From IMG/VR virus record IMGVR_UViG_3300025881_000985, positions 62,001-126,000 of that record: a stretch of DNA of 64,000 bases. One strand, 5' to 3'. The first letter of the stretch is position 1; every line of letters begins with the position of its first letter. The position numbers were made by a program, and so were the translations under genes. The notes under the pieces are model-generated. The model did not search any database. It saw nothing but the letters and a program-made list of their open reading frames with translations, and had not been told where the DNA came from. Positions 9,890-17,594 of the stretch are shown one piece after another. This stretch comes from a virus.

Positions 9890-10078
9890 ATGTCAGCAAG
9901 TAAATCAGAAATGGAAGCACATATGGCTTCATTTTTAGCAGAGCATGAAAAATTCACTGGTGGTAATGCATCAGCTGGTACTCGTGCAAGAAAAGCACTT
10001 AGTGAAATGTCAAAGTTGGCAAAGGTAATTCGTAACGAAATTACTGCTGAAAAGAATGCACGAAAAGAAGGCAAGTAG
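9890..10078 (+). CDS. Histone H1-like (Hc1-type) small DNA-binding protein
   Basis: The start at 9890 is chosen because AAGGAG sits 6 nt upstream; an in-frame ATG at 9860 has no such site. The 62-residue product is helical and Lys/Ala-rich. Its core GNASAGTRARKALSEMSKLA then VIRNEI matches the pattern of bacterial Hc1/histone H1-like proteins (NxxAGTRARKAL...I..EI), which bind DNA non-specifically. A role in condensing or organising DNA is inferred. It stands alone between small phage genes. Confidence 0.6.
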   Translation: MSASKSEMEAHMASFLAEHEKFTGGNASAGTRARKALSEMSKLAKVIRNEITAEKNARKEGK

Positions 10079-10083
10079 TTTCA

Positions 10084-10335
10084 ATGCACCCTCTTGGTAG
10101 CGATCTGTCTGAATTGAGTGACTCTGATTTACAAGAACGTATTTCAGAATTGCATCAAAAAAGAATGACAGCAAATCGAGTTGGCAGTATGGATTTACTG
10201 AGACAAATTGATATGTTGTTAGCAGATTGTAACCAAGAGGTGTACGACCGCAATGCAAAGATTATGCATAAAATGGATACTAAACGTGAAGAGAGCGGTT
10301 TAGATAAACTTATTAATGTATCGAAAAAGAAATGA
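10084..10335 (+). CDS. Hypothetical helical protein
   Basis: An 83-residue charged helical protein (LSDSDLQERISELHQKRMTA) with heptad-like spacing and a basic tail. No domain recognised. It starts 5 nt after the histone-like gene and overlaps the next gene by ATGA. Confidence 0.6.
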   Translation: MHPLGSDLSELSDSDLQERISELHQKRMTANRVGSMDLLRQIDMLLADCNQEVYDRNAKIMHKMDTKREESGLDKLINVSKKK

Positions 10336-10853
10336 TTAACTACGATAAATTTGGACAAGCATATTGCACACAGGAAGATTTATGTGATGTATTATACAAA
10401 AATCCTAACCAAGATATTTCAAAGTTTCTCTTAGTACAAGAAGAAACAGATTTATATAATAAGTCTGTTGAACGTTACTTTAATCAAGTACCAACAATCA
10501 ATGCATACAAAATGCTTGATGGTGACATTGAAGACTTTGATAATTTTAATCAATCCCATTGGGATATGCCCAATGAGTATAAAGAATTAGACATCTGTGC
10601 ATGGTTACTTGAACAATGCAATCACGACACAGAATTACAAAGAGTAGGAGAAGAACTTTTACTCTATCAAGAAAGAGATTTATTTGACTTGCTTAAATTT
10701 CTTAAGTATTTTATTGACACACTTAGATCTAACGATATAGTATGGGGTGTTGGTAGAGGAAGTAGTGTAGCAAGTTTCGTGTTATACCTAATAGGTGTAC
10801 ACAAAATTAACAGTATATATTACGATTTAGATATCAGTGAATTTTTACGATAA
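10332..10853 (+). CDS. Stand-alone DnaE-like (Pol III alpha) palm fragment
   Basis: A 173-residue protein. Residues 110-173 read like the entry to the palm domain of bacterial DNA polymerase III alpha: RVGEELLLYQERDLFDLLKF, then WGVGRGSSVASFVLYLIG and YDLDISEFL. In DnaE this GxGRGS loop binds the incoming triphosphate and comes just before the catalytic Asp motif (PDIDIDF). Here the protein stops right after FLR, so the catalytic aspartates are absent. It cannot be a polymerase by itself. It may be a domesticated remnant or a nucleotide-binding regulator. It overlaps the preceding gene, and its stop codon overlaps a late-type promoter. Confidence 0.6.
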   Translation: MINYDKFGQAYCTQEDLCDVLYKNPNQDISKFLLVQEETDLYNKSVERYFNQVPTINAYKMLDGDIEDFDNFNQSHWDMPNEYKELDICAWLLEQCNHDTELQRVGEELLLYQERDLFDLLKFLKYFIDTLRSNDIVWGVGRGSSVASFVLYLIGVHKINSIYYDLDISEFLR

Positions 10854-10856
10854 ATA
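10850..10856 (+). promoter_or_regulatory. T4-type late promoter box
   Basis: ATAAATA overlaps the stop codon of the DnaE-like gene and precedes the conserved phage gene at 10885 by about 28 nt. Confidence 0.5.
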
Positions 10857-10884
10857 GTAATATACACATATAACGGAGAATAAC

Positions 10885-11502
10885 ATGGCAGACAAATCAA
10901 TGTATCGTTCAGCAATGGGAAAGAATATCGACATCGATAGTCTAAGAGTTGCAAACGAAGAATTAATTGCCGTTGGTAACATGAGAGTTAATGCAAGAGG
11001 TGATGAATTAGGGCCTGGTGGTGTAGTACTACGTTCAAGAGAAGAAGTACTAGCAGATACCAATCCGCCTTCTAAACCAACACCAACCCATGCAACAGCA
11101 ACTAACCCTAATTTACCAGTCAATGCCCCCAGAAAAGAAACCCCAAAAACACCAGTGGAGGAAGCAATGGCTCAAGCACCAGTTCCAGTTGAATTTCCAG
11201 ATGATCTTGGCAACGAAGATGAAGTAGTATTAAGACCAGATCCGGTCCCTGCTCCAATTCCAGATCCTCAGCCTATAGTTGCTCAACCAGTTCCACAAGT
11301 TGTTCCAGACGTAGTTCCGGCACCAACTCCACCAGTGGTTGAAGAGCCAGTGGTTGAAGAATCATCAGGATTTATTGAGCCCGGAGCACCAGTTGAAAGA
11401 ACTGTTAGAGGATCATTGGCGGCATCAGTAGCAGGTGGAAAAACTGTTACGCAAGAAGCTCAGCCAAATCCAAAAAAAGCAAACGGTCCAAGGAGACTAT
11501 AA
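10885..11502 (+). CDS. Conserved T4-like marine phage protein, proline-rich
   Basis: A 205-residue protein. Residues 1-55 (MYRSAMGKNIDIDSLRVANE then GNMRVNARGDELGPGG) match a pattern I recall from T4-like cyanophage hypothetical proteins. Residues 65-165 are Pro/Val/Glu-rich and probably disordered, with PVPAPIPDPQPIV-type repeats. A late promoter box lies upstream, with an AACGGAGAATAAC ribosome site. Late expression suggests a virion or assembly role; no activity is visible. Confidence 0.6.
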   Translation: MADKSMYRSAMGKNIDIDSLRVANEELIAVGNMRVNARGDELGPGGVVLRSREEVLADTNPPSKPTPTHATATNPNLPVNAPRKETPKTPVEEAMAQAPVPVEFPDDLGNEDEVVLRPDPVPAPIPDPQPIVAQPVPQVVPDVVPAPTPPVVEEPVVEESSGFIEPGAPVERTVRGSLAASVAGGKTVTQEAQPNPKKANGPRRL

Positions 11503-11505
11503 TTA

Positions 11506-11646
11506 ATGGCTAAGAAATTAATGTCGGGTAAAGATCCAAAAGCAAAAGGTAAAAAAGTATCGCATGGTAACTCACATGCCAGTGCTGATGAAGTACGGTG
11601 GGACGAAACTGCACACAAATGGGTAACAAGAAATAAAGGAAACTAA
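11506..11646 (+). CDS. Small basic hypothetical protein
   Basis: A 46-residue Lys-rich protein beginning MAKKLMSGKDPKAKGKK and ending HKWVTRNKGN. It starts 3 nt after the preceding stop, with a GGAG site 10 nt upstream, and sits one base before the GroES-like gene. Function unknown. Confidence 0.55.
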   Translation: MAKKLMSGKDPKAKGKKVSHGNSHASADEVRWDETAHKWVTRNKGN

Positions 11647-11647
11647 A

Positions 11648-12022
11648 ATGTCAAACTATCTACCAATACATAGTTCAAGTGGAATCAGAGCATTGCGTGA
11701 TCACGTTATAGTTGAAGATATTCAATTTGGTGAACGTAAAACATCTGGTGGTATTATTGTTCTTGATGACGATGGAAAAACTCAAGGCATCCGTGCTAGA
11801 TGGGCTAAAGTACATGCAGTTGGTCCAGAACAAACAGATGTTAAAGTAGGACAATGGGTTCTAATTGAACACGGTCGTTGGACACGAGCACTTAAAATTG
11901 AAATTGAAAGTGTAGTTAAAATGATTTCTCGTGCTGATAACGATGGTATTCTTGCTGTCAGTGATGATGCACCAGACGATAATGCTGAAACATGGGCATC
12001 GTCGAGTGTAATGCATGCCTAA
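11648..12022 (+). CDS. GroES-like co-chaperonin (gp31-type)
   Basis: A 124-residue protein with the GroES beta-barrel layout: IRALRDHVIVEDI (cf. GroES IRPLHDRVIVKR), KTSGGIIVLDDD in the mobile-loop region, then KVHAVGP and KVGQWVLIEHG. Phage T4 gp31 replaces host GroES so that GroEL can fold the major capsid protein; the same role is inferred here. The C-terminal 30 residues are acidic and extra. The gene lies in a late-box-led cluster. Confidence 0.75.
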   Translation: MSNYLPIHSSSGIRALRDHVIVEDIQFGERKTSGGIIVLDDDGKTQGIRARWAKVHAVGPEQTDVKVGQWVLIEHGRWTRALKIEIESVVKMISRADNDGILAVSDDAPDDNAETWASSSVMHA

Positions 12023-12176
12023 ATGGGGTGTTGAATACGAGCCGAGAATTGAAGATCCGGTTATCGTTGCAAAGTTTGATACTAAAGATGAAGCAACTGC
12101 TCATTTAGAGTATATAAAAAATGTAAGACCAAAAGCAAGTCCATATCATACAATAGTGGAGATTGATGATGCATGA
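12015..12176 (+). CDS. Small hypothetical protein
   Basis: A 53-residue protein (MPKWGVEYEPRIEDPVIVAK start) that overlaps the GroES-like gene by 8 nt and the next gene by about 11 nt. The VAKFDTKDEATAHLEYIK stretch looks like a small alpha-beta fold. No function recognised. Confidence 0.55.
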   Translation: MPKWGVEYEPRIEDPVIVAKFDTKDEATAHLEYIKNVRPKASPYHTIVEIDDA

Positions 12177-12432
12177 AGTTCGAATACAATCAGATAAAGT
12201 TACTCAACGAGGACGTTGGGTTGGTGAAGAATCCGGAACCAGTGTTGAAGGTGGTGCGTTGAATGCAAACTATCGAGATACCGAAGCACTTGCTATTGTA
12301 GCAAATCGTTTGGGACAATATAGTTTAGAATATGGTAAAGATTTCCATTTTAAGACTTGCGGATTAGACGAAATTGTGTTAGAATTTAACGATAATAAAG
12401 ATGCACTTCTCGCACATTTGAAATGGATATAA
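12166..12432 (+). CDS. Hypothetical protein upstream of gp44
   Basis: An 88-residue protein. ATG codons at 12166 and 12169 are both possible; GGAG at 12158-12161 gives spacing 4 or 7, so 12169 is equally good. Compact alpha-beta composition with no recognisable motif. It ends 3 nt before the clamp loader gene and may be translationally coupled to it. Confidence 0.55.
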   Translation: MMHEVRIQSDKVTQRGRWVGEESGTSVEGGALNANYRDTEALAIVANRLGQYSLEYGKDFHFKTCGLDEIVLEFNDNKDALLAHLKWI

Positions 12433-12435
12433 CAC

Positions 12436-13365
12436 ATGAAAGAACTTTGGACAGAAAAATACAGGCCTGCAACTGTATCCGACTACGTATTTACAGACCA
12501 ACAACAACGCTCACAAGTTGAAAGCTGGGTAAAAGATCAAACTATTCCACACTTGTTACTAAGTGGAAGCCCAGGAACAGGCAAAACAACTCTTGCTAAA
12601 GTTTTAATTAACGAACTAAACATTCAAGACTTTGATATTTTACACATCAATGCCAGTAGAGATAATGGTGTAGACTTTATTAAAAGTAGAGTTGAAACAT
12701 TTGTACAAACAATGCCATTTGGTGAGTTTAAGATTGTTTTATTAGACGAAGCTGATTACCTCTCGCACAACGCACAAGCTATTATGCGTGGACTAATGGA
12801 AACATATCACGAAGCGGCAAGGTTTATTTTTACTTGTAATCTTCCACATAAAATTATGCCAGCATTGCATAGTAGATGCCAAGGCTTCCATATCAGTAAA
12901 ACAGATCATGTTGAGTTTACTGCAAGAGCGGCAACTATCTTGGTTGGAGAAAGTGTTGAGTTTGAACTTGATATCCTTGACAGTTATGTAAAAGCAACAT
13001 ATCCAGACTTGCGTAAATGTTTGAATTTGCTACAAGCAAATAGTATTGAAGGAGTTCTTAGTAGCCCAGGTGAAAACGATTCAGCAGTACATGATTGGAA
13101 ACTTGGTGCAGTTGATTTGTTTAAGAATGGTGACATTCTTAAAGGTAGAGAAACTATTTGTAAACAAGCAAGTGTTGAAGATATTGACGAAATGTTTCGC
13201 TGGATGTACGACAACCTTGAGCTATGGAGTGATACGCCAGATGGACAAGACAAAGCAATCCTTGCAATTCGTGATGGTATGGTCAATCATAGTATGGTAG
13301 CAGATCCTGAAATTAATTTAAGTGCAACTCTAGTAGAATTAACAACTATTAACAATGAAACGTAA
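12436..13365 (+). CDS. 44: Clamp loader ATPase subunit gp44
   Basis: A 309-residue AAA+ ATPase matching T4 gp44. The N terminus LWTEKYRPATVSDYV is the clamp-loader box II motif. Walker A is GSPGTGKT (44-51), Walker B LLDEAD (102-107), and the SRC motif (146-148) supplies the arginine finger. It loads sliding clamp gp45 at primer-template junctions for polymerase gp43, both encoded 31-34 kb downstream. No partner recognisable as gp62 follows. The C terminus overlaps the next gene by 11 nt. No clear ribosome site is seen, suggesting coupling to the preceding gene. Confidence 0.93.
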   Translation: MKELWTEKYRPATVSDYVFTDQQQRSQVESWVKDQTIPHLLLSGSPGTGKTTLAKVLINELNIQDFDILHINASRDNGVDFIKSRVETFVQTMPFGEFKIVLLDEADYLSHNAQAIMRGLMETYHEAARFIFTCNLPHKIMPALHSRCQGFHISKTDHVEFTARAATILVGESVEFELDILDSYVKATYPDLRKCLNLLQANSIEGVLSSPGENDSAVHDWKLGAVDLFKNGDILKGRETICKQASVEDIDEMFRWMYDNLELWSDTPDGQDKAILAIRDGMVNHSMVADPEINLSATLVELTTINNET

Positions 13366-13792
13366 AGACGTATATATAACTGCCAAGTATACCCGAGTAC
13401 TTCGTGACGGTGTAGATAAGACCCTTAAAGGGTGGAAAACCGATGAAAACAACTGGTCATGGACCGAAAGAGTTGAAGTTACGAACCGTATGAAGAAGCA
13501 AAAAAAGATCGATAACCAAGTGGTAGTTAATGTAACAAAAAGAGAAGTTCTTAAGAACGATATAGGTGCAACAGGTACAGTGCCTAATTTTTGGCTTACG
13601 TGGGACTATTTCTGTCGCACAAACGGTAAGTATATACAAGAAACCATGATTCCGTTGGATGATAGATTATTTAAAGATGTAATGGCTGAAATGGATCTTA
13701 AGAAGTTTGAAGCTGAAATGCACAAGAAGCAATTAGAAGAAGATTTAAATGAACAAATCAATGTACAAACAGAAAAAGAAGAGAGCAGTTAA
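13355..13792 (+). CDS. Hypothetical protein in the gp62 position
   Basis: A 145-residue Lys-rich protein with a central WLTWDYFCRTNGKYIQET stretch and a charged coiled C terminus (LKKFEAEMHKKQLEEDL). It overlaps gp44 by 11 nt, where T4 relatives carry the clamp-loader small subunit gp62, but I see no gp62 signature. It could be a highly diverged gp62 or an unrelated replication accessory. Confidence 0.55.
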   Translation: MKRKDVYITAKYTRVLRDGVDKTLKGWKTDENNWSWTERVEVTNRMKKQKKIDNQVVVNVTKREVLKNDIGATGTVPNFWLTWDYFCRTNGKYIQETMIPLDDRLFKDVMAEMDLKKFEAEMHKKQLEEDLNEQINVQTEKEESS

Positions 13793-13979
13793 TCCTAACA
13801 TTGTTCGCCCTAATCTGTTTAGCCACGAAAAAACTATTAAAGAACAAGCTCAAACCCTTGGTGAAATGTCTCATCGTACTGACACATTGAGTCGTACAAT
13901 TGAAGCACAAAATACACGAATACACAACCTCGAAACTACAGTATCGCAATTATTAGAAGTTTTACGTAGACGAGGTTAA
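13749..13979 (+). CDS. Small coiled-coil protein
   Basis: A 76-residue protein with a basic N terminus (MYKQKKKRAVNPNIVRPNLF) and a C-terminal coiled coil (LSRTIEAQNTRIHNLETTVS). It overlaps the preceding gene by 44 nt; an internal ATG at 13761 would shorten the overlap. Its stop overlaps the stop of the convergent pyrB gene. Function unknown. Confidence 0.5.
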   Translation: MNKSMYKQKKKRAVNPNIVRPNLFSHEKTIKEQAQTLGEMSHRTDTLSRTIEAQNTRIHNLETTVSQLLEVLRRRG

Positions 13980-14854
13980 CTTAATATTTCCTTTAAAAGA
14001 AACTTACGAACAGCAAGTCCATTAGACATTTGTTCAAAGTACCTAGCACGTGGATCGTCATCGAACCATGTAGGCAATTCGTCAACCCTTGGTAACGGAT
14101 GCATAACAATACACTTTTGATTTAGATGTTCAACATCGCCTTCTTCAAACTTATATGATGCCCATGCTCCACGTTCAGCTTGAACTCGAGTGATATACAA
14201 TACATCAGACTCTTGTAATACTGAATAGTTAAGTTCATTAAATGAAGCAAACGAAGGATCACTATAATCCATTGGTAACTGTAAGTTTGGTGGGCTAACT
14301 AGATTTACTTTACAATTAAACATCTTAAGCACATTAACCAAACTATGCACAGTTCTACCAAATTTTAAATCGCCCATTACTGTTATTGTAAGGCCATCTA
14401 GTGTTTGATATTCTTTATATATTGTATATAAGTCAAGCAGTGTTTGTGTTGGATGTTCGCCAACTCCGTCTCCAGCATTTATAATAGGTACATCACTAAC
14501 TTCAGTCGCACGTAAAGCCGAACCAACTTCAGGATGTCTAAGTACAATACAATGCGTATAACTTCCTAAAGTGCGTATTGTATCTTCTAATGTTTCACCT
14601 TTGCTAACACTAGAATACTGTACATTATTGATGCTGAGAACTTCATGTCCAAGATATTTTGCCGCCGCATAGAAACTAGAACTAGTTCGTGTACTAGGCT
14701 CATAAAATAGATTGCAAATTAATTTTTTAGTTTGAGATTCTTGGAATACTTTTAGTTTGCTAGTTTCGGACTTTTGAATTTTGTCCAATAGTAGCATTAT
14801 AGATAATTTAGTATAATTGTTTAAGGTAATAAAATGTCTACCTTGTTTTATCAA
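13976..14854 (-). CDS. pyrB: Aspartate carbamoyltransferase catalytic chain
   Basis: A 292-residue protein aligning over its whole length with bacterial PyrB, which condenses carbamoyl phosphate with aspartate in pyrimidine synthesis. Visible sites: FYEPSTRTS carbamoyl-phosphate loop (about 50-58), SKGETLEDT with the catalytic-loop Lys, HP in VLRHPEVG, HPTQTLLDLYTI, GDLKFGRTVHSL, TRVQAERG and HPLPRVDEL. The start is a TTG: GGAG lies 8 nt upstream, and starting at the next ATG would remove conserved sequence. No regulatory subunit gene is nearby. It leads the distal end of a minus-strand block and converges on the gp44 operon. All active-site motifs are intact, so it is probably functional in boosting pyrimidine supply. 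Confidence 0.88.
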   Translation of the reverse strand: MIKQGRHFITLNNYTKLSIMLLLDKIQKSETSKLKVFQESQTKKLICNLFYEPSTRTSSSFYAAAKYLGHEVLSINNVQYSSVSKGETLEDTIRTLGSYTHCIVLRHPEVGSALRATEVSDVPIINAGDGVGEHPTQTLLDLYTIYKEYQTLDGLTITVMGDLKFGRTVHSLVNVLKMFNCKVNLVSPPNLQLPMDYSDPSFASFNELNYSVLQESDVLYITRVQAERGAWASYKFEEGDVEHLNQKCIVMHPLPRVDELPTWFDDDPRARYFEQMSNGLAVRKFLLKEILS

Positions 14855-14897
14855 AATCCGTCTCCACTTCCTTTGACGTTATATTACTTATGCTTAA

Positions 14898-15563
14898 TTA
14901 ACGCCAATAGAATCCTAAGCGTTTGGATTCGGATTGTCCATGTGCATCATAAACAGATTCTTTAAAAGTATATCCTGCATCAGCTAATGTTAAATGACTT
15001 GACATCGCATTTTCACCGTCGTCCCAAATTGGGATTATTTCTTTTGCATTCTGTGGGAACCATTCATTGTGATGTAAATGTATTTCAATGATCTTGTCTC
15101 CAATCCATTCAATATTAAACTTGAAAAGACTGTGTAAATCTTTGACTATAAATGGTGGTATTTCAAGCTGAGGTAATTCCTTTACATCAACTCTTGTCCA
15201 ACTTGAGTAATGTACATTTTGATCATTCTTGTGCCCATGAAAACAACGTTGGGGATATATTTCACTTCTATGAGTTGAATAATCAATTGTTAAATGATCT
15301 CCATCAAATTTCTCGCACCAAAAGAGGCTAGGATCATTTATAGTTTCACCTTCTTTAAGAGTAACAATTTGTGTGTTGGCACTTAATCCTGACAAGTTAT
15401 ATATTGGGCGAATAATGTATTCACCATCATGAGGCACAGGGGTTCCTGCTGGACCGGCAACATATTCTAATTTTAACGAAAGATCAAGTTTGTTAAAATA
15501 AGATCTAAGATGCGGATAACTATCCCAGGCGTCTTTATCTTTTTTCGGATAAAATTTTGACAT
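14898..15563 (-). CDS. ATP-grasp-like phage protein
   Basis: A 221-residue protein. RPIYNLSGL (about 52-60), LFWCEKFDGDHLTIDY (about 80-95) and KFNIEWIGDKIIEIHLHHN (about 148-166) follow the ATP-grasp order: nucleotide-binding loop, acidic strand, then a final strand with Glu and Asn ligands. I recall similar proteins in T4-like cyanophages. The substrate is unknown. It lies 43 nt upstream of pyrB on the same strand, downstream of a hairpin terminator. Confidence 0.5.
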   Translation of the reverse strand: MSKFYPKKDKDAWDSYPHLRSYFNKLDLSLKLEYVAGPAGTPVPHDGEYIIRPIYNLSGLSANTQIVTLKEGETINDPSLFWCEKFDGDHLTIDYSTHRSEIYPQRCFHGHKNDQNVHYSSWTRVDVKELPQLEIPPFIVKDLHSLFKFNIEWIGDKIIEIHLHHNEWFPQNAKEIIPIWDDGENAMSSHLTLADAGYTFKESVYDAHGQSESKRLGFYWR

Positions 15564-15580
15564 TGTAGTACAAAGAAGAA

Positions 15581-15603
15581 ATAAGAGGGAAAACCCCTCT
15601 TAT
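15581..15603 (-). terminator. Intrinsic terminator, minus strand
   Basis: A perfect 9-bp inverted repeat (ATAAGAGGG/CCCTCTTAT, 5-nt loop) is followed on the minus strand by TTCTTCTTT. It lies between the minus-strand genes at 15630 and 14898 and would end or attenuate transcription from the upstream four genes. Confidence 0.6.
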
Positions 15604-15629
15604 CTCAATAATCTATAATAACCTTTGTG

Positions 15630-15965
15630 TTATGAAGTAACAGTTTTCATGCGTTCTTCCCAATCAGCAGTTGCTGGATCGGGTGCAGGAAGGTCGGAAT
15701 CATCATATTCTGCAGTGTCCGGTACATCACTAGAAACACCTTTCATGCGTTCTTCCCAATCAGCTGATGCAGGATCAGGTGCTGGTAAGTTATCTTCTTC
15801 ACCATCACCATCCATATCAGGTTCTACCCAACGTCCGATGATATCATCCCAATGACCGTAATCGTCTGGCCACCAGTCTGGGCGGTTATCTTTGTCAGTG
15901 AAAGTAGATTCTTCAGCAAGTTTACTTGCCGCAATAAAATCTTCTTCAGTTACATTCTCAGCCAT
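15630..15965 (-). CDS. Acidic protein with a 32-residue tandem duplication
   Basis: A 111-residue, very acidic Trp/Asp-rich protein. Its C-terminal half contains two copies of LPAPDPA(S/T)ADWEERMK spaced exactly 32 residues (96 bp) apart. The N-terminal half carries DWWPDDYGHWDD. Probably a linear-motif or virion-associated protein; no fold recognised. It overlaps the upstream membrane-protein gene by one base. Confidence 0.6.
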   Translation of the reverse strand: MAENVTEEDFIAASKLAEESTFTDKDNRPDWWPDDYGHWDDIIGRWVEPDMDGDGEEDNLPAPDPASADWEERMKGVSSDVPDTAEYDDSDLPAPDPATADWEERMKTVTS

Positions 15966-16249
15966 TATTTGCTCCTTTGCTCTAATTTAGCGATCCTATT
16001 TTCAAGTTCATCTATTTTACGAGAGATATTTGGATTTACCAATCTCCATGCATCCGGCTTTTGATCAAACCATGTCCATCCATATCTGTCACGAACATAA
16101 TCTAAAATTGAATCCCATTTTCCATATACCCACAAACCAATATTAGTATCACGCATATATGCTACAAACAACGCACCAAATACACTTCCTATTATTCCGG
16201 TATATATCCAAGTACGATTTGTTGCCATTTCAGCAATCATGTCCCACAT
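15965..16249 (-). CDS. Small membrane protein with coiled-coil tail
   Basis: A 94-residue protein with one membrane segment (about 14-31, WIYTGIIGSVFGALFVAYM) and a C-terminal coiled coil (ISRKIDELENRIAKLEQ). Second in a minus-strand cluster whose members touch end to end. Function unknown. Confidence 0.6.
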   Translation of the reverse strand: MWDMIAEMATNRTWIYTGIIGSVFGALFVAYMRDTNIGLWVYGKWDSILDYVRDRYGWTWFDQKPDAWRLVNPNISRKIDELENRIAKLEQRSK

Positions 16250-16289
16250 ATAGTATCCTCTAATTATATAACAAAACTATTTAGCCAAT

Positions 16290-16628
16290 TTATTCCCATT
16301 TCTGGGTATCTTCGTTCCAAATAGTGCCTGCTGTGGTAGTCTCGCCTAAATTTTTTGCAATTTCGATTGATTGAGCACGTTCCATAACCTCTTGGTCTGT
16401 CATTAACTTTGATGTGCTATTTTTGTAGAATTCTGTAACCAGTTGCTCAGCATCTAACCATGTTCTGTTTTCGTTGCTAACAACTTCTAATAGTCTGGCA
16501 CCAACATTAAATTGATCACCTAAGGTAACTAATTCATTAGCACCTTGTTCAATCATTTCCCAGCTGTCTTGTCCAATGCCTTCCCAAACAAGATCAATAC
16601 CGCCAAGATGTTCTACTGTATCTGTCAT
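16290..16628 (-). CDS. Hypothetical protein
   Basis: A 112-residue helical, acidic protein with LVTLGDQFNVGARLLEVVSN and a C-terminal IWNEDTQKWE. It begins one base after the stop of the oxygenase gene, so co-translation is likely. No domain recognised. Confidence 0.55.
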   Translation of the reverse strand: MTDTVEHLGGIDLVWEGIGQDSWEMIEQGANELVTLGDQFNVGARLLEVVSNENRTWLDAEQLVTEFYKNSTSKLMTDQEVMERAQSIEIAKNLGETTTAGTIWNEDTQKWE

Positions 16629-17543
16629 TTAATTCTTCTCCATTTTTAATAAAGTATGTTTAGTTTCTGGAATCTTAACTCTAAAGGCAATACGATACGA
16701 AGGTGTTGGAGCAAATGCCGCTGACGTTCGATGTGTTGCATAATGTGGGTAAACTATAACCCGCCCAGGCTTATTTCCAATCATCTGATTTGGCCAGCCA
16801 ATATTGTACAGTTGTTTCCAATGCTTTTCCCCACTTGGTTCATCGCCATAAAAAAAGAACTCGTTACCCCACGATGGTTTCCACTCTTCGTTTGCAATAA
16901 AAAGTACAGTATAATATTGATCTTGTCTTGTAAAACCAGGACCTGAATCTTTGTGAATTGATCCAAGTATTCCGGACTCAGTTAAACTGCTTCTACTATG
17001 TCCGGCGATTACTCTTCCTTCTCGAGCATTTAGGTAACATGTAAATTCTCTCTTATTCCGAGGACAAGAATACTTGTCGTAAAAATCCACACCGTCTGAG
17101 TATCTATCACCTGAGTCATGAGTTACTACGTCTTTACTAAGATGTGGAGCAACTTTACTCATTTGACGTAACACACTTCTGCTTTTTTCTCTTATACCCA
17201 AACCGCCAATGCCTTCGGGTATACCATCTAAATTAGCAAGAGAATTAAATACTCTATCATTGATGTCAGTCCATAATTTATAAATCAGTGGATTTCGTTC
17301 CATTGTGCTTTCGGTATCCCATCCAATTGGATGTCTCCACATTGATCTAATTATAGCACTTGCATGGTTGTCTCCACGTGGATCAAAATCGTTTTGGTGA
17401 TGCATTTTTAAAATACCTGCATACCATTTTACATCTAGACACCATTCTGAAATGTCTTTGTGCTGGTCTCTGGGTATAATATCATCAAAATAAGTGGGTT
17501 GACTGTACATACTAATACTTATTGGCGAAAATAGAGGTTGCAT
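16629..17543 (-). CDS. 2-oxoglutarate/Fe(II)-dependent oxygenase
   Basis: A 304-residue protein with a prolyl-4-hydroxylase-like double-stranded beta-helix in its C-terminal half. Iron ligands are H197 and D199 (IHKDSG) and a distal His (YATHRTS, H271); R284 in SYRIAFRVK would bind 2-oxoglutarate. The strand YYTVLFIANEEW and the GNEFFFYGDE segment fit the family. Such enzymes are common in T4-like marine phages, but their substrates are mostly unknown. First gene of the minus-strand block; its start codon overlaps the -35 element of the divergent plus-strand promoter. Confidence 0.75.
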   Translation of the reverse strand: MQPLFSPISISMYSQPTYFDDIIPRDQHKDISEWCLDVKWYAGILKMHHQNDFDPRGDNHASAIIRSMWRHPIGWDTESTMERNPLIYKLWTDINDRVFNSLANLDGIPEGIGGLGIREKSRSVLRQMSKVAPHLSKDVVTHDSGDRYSDGVDFYDKYSCPRNKREFTCYLNAREGRVIAGHSRSSLTESGILGSIHKDSGPGFTRQDQYYTVLFIANEEWKPSWGNEFFFYGDEPSGEKHWKQLYNIGWPNQMIGNKPGRVIVYPHYATHRTSAAFAPTPSYRIAFRVKIPETKHTLLKMEKN

Positions 17544-17566
17544 TTTTTTTCTATTGGATATATACT
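17538..17566 (+). promoter_or_regulatory. Sigma70-type promoter
   Basis: TTGCAT (17538-17543) and TATACT (17561-17566) with a 17-bp spacer. The -35 overlaps the start codon of the divergent oxygenase gene. Confidence 0.6.
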
Positions 17567-17594
17567 AATAGTACACAATGAGAGGTGTCACAAA

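Noticed and set aside
13355-13792. Calling this gene gp62
   Set aside because: Only position supports it; none of the gp62 sequence features that I know are visible.
13976-17543. Minus-strand block as a recently inserted mobile element
   Set aside because: No terminal repeats, integrase or transposase; base composition and the absence of GCWGC match the rest of the window.
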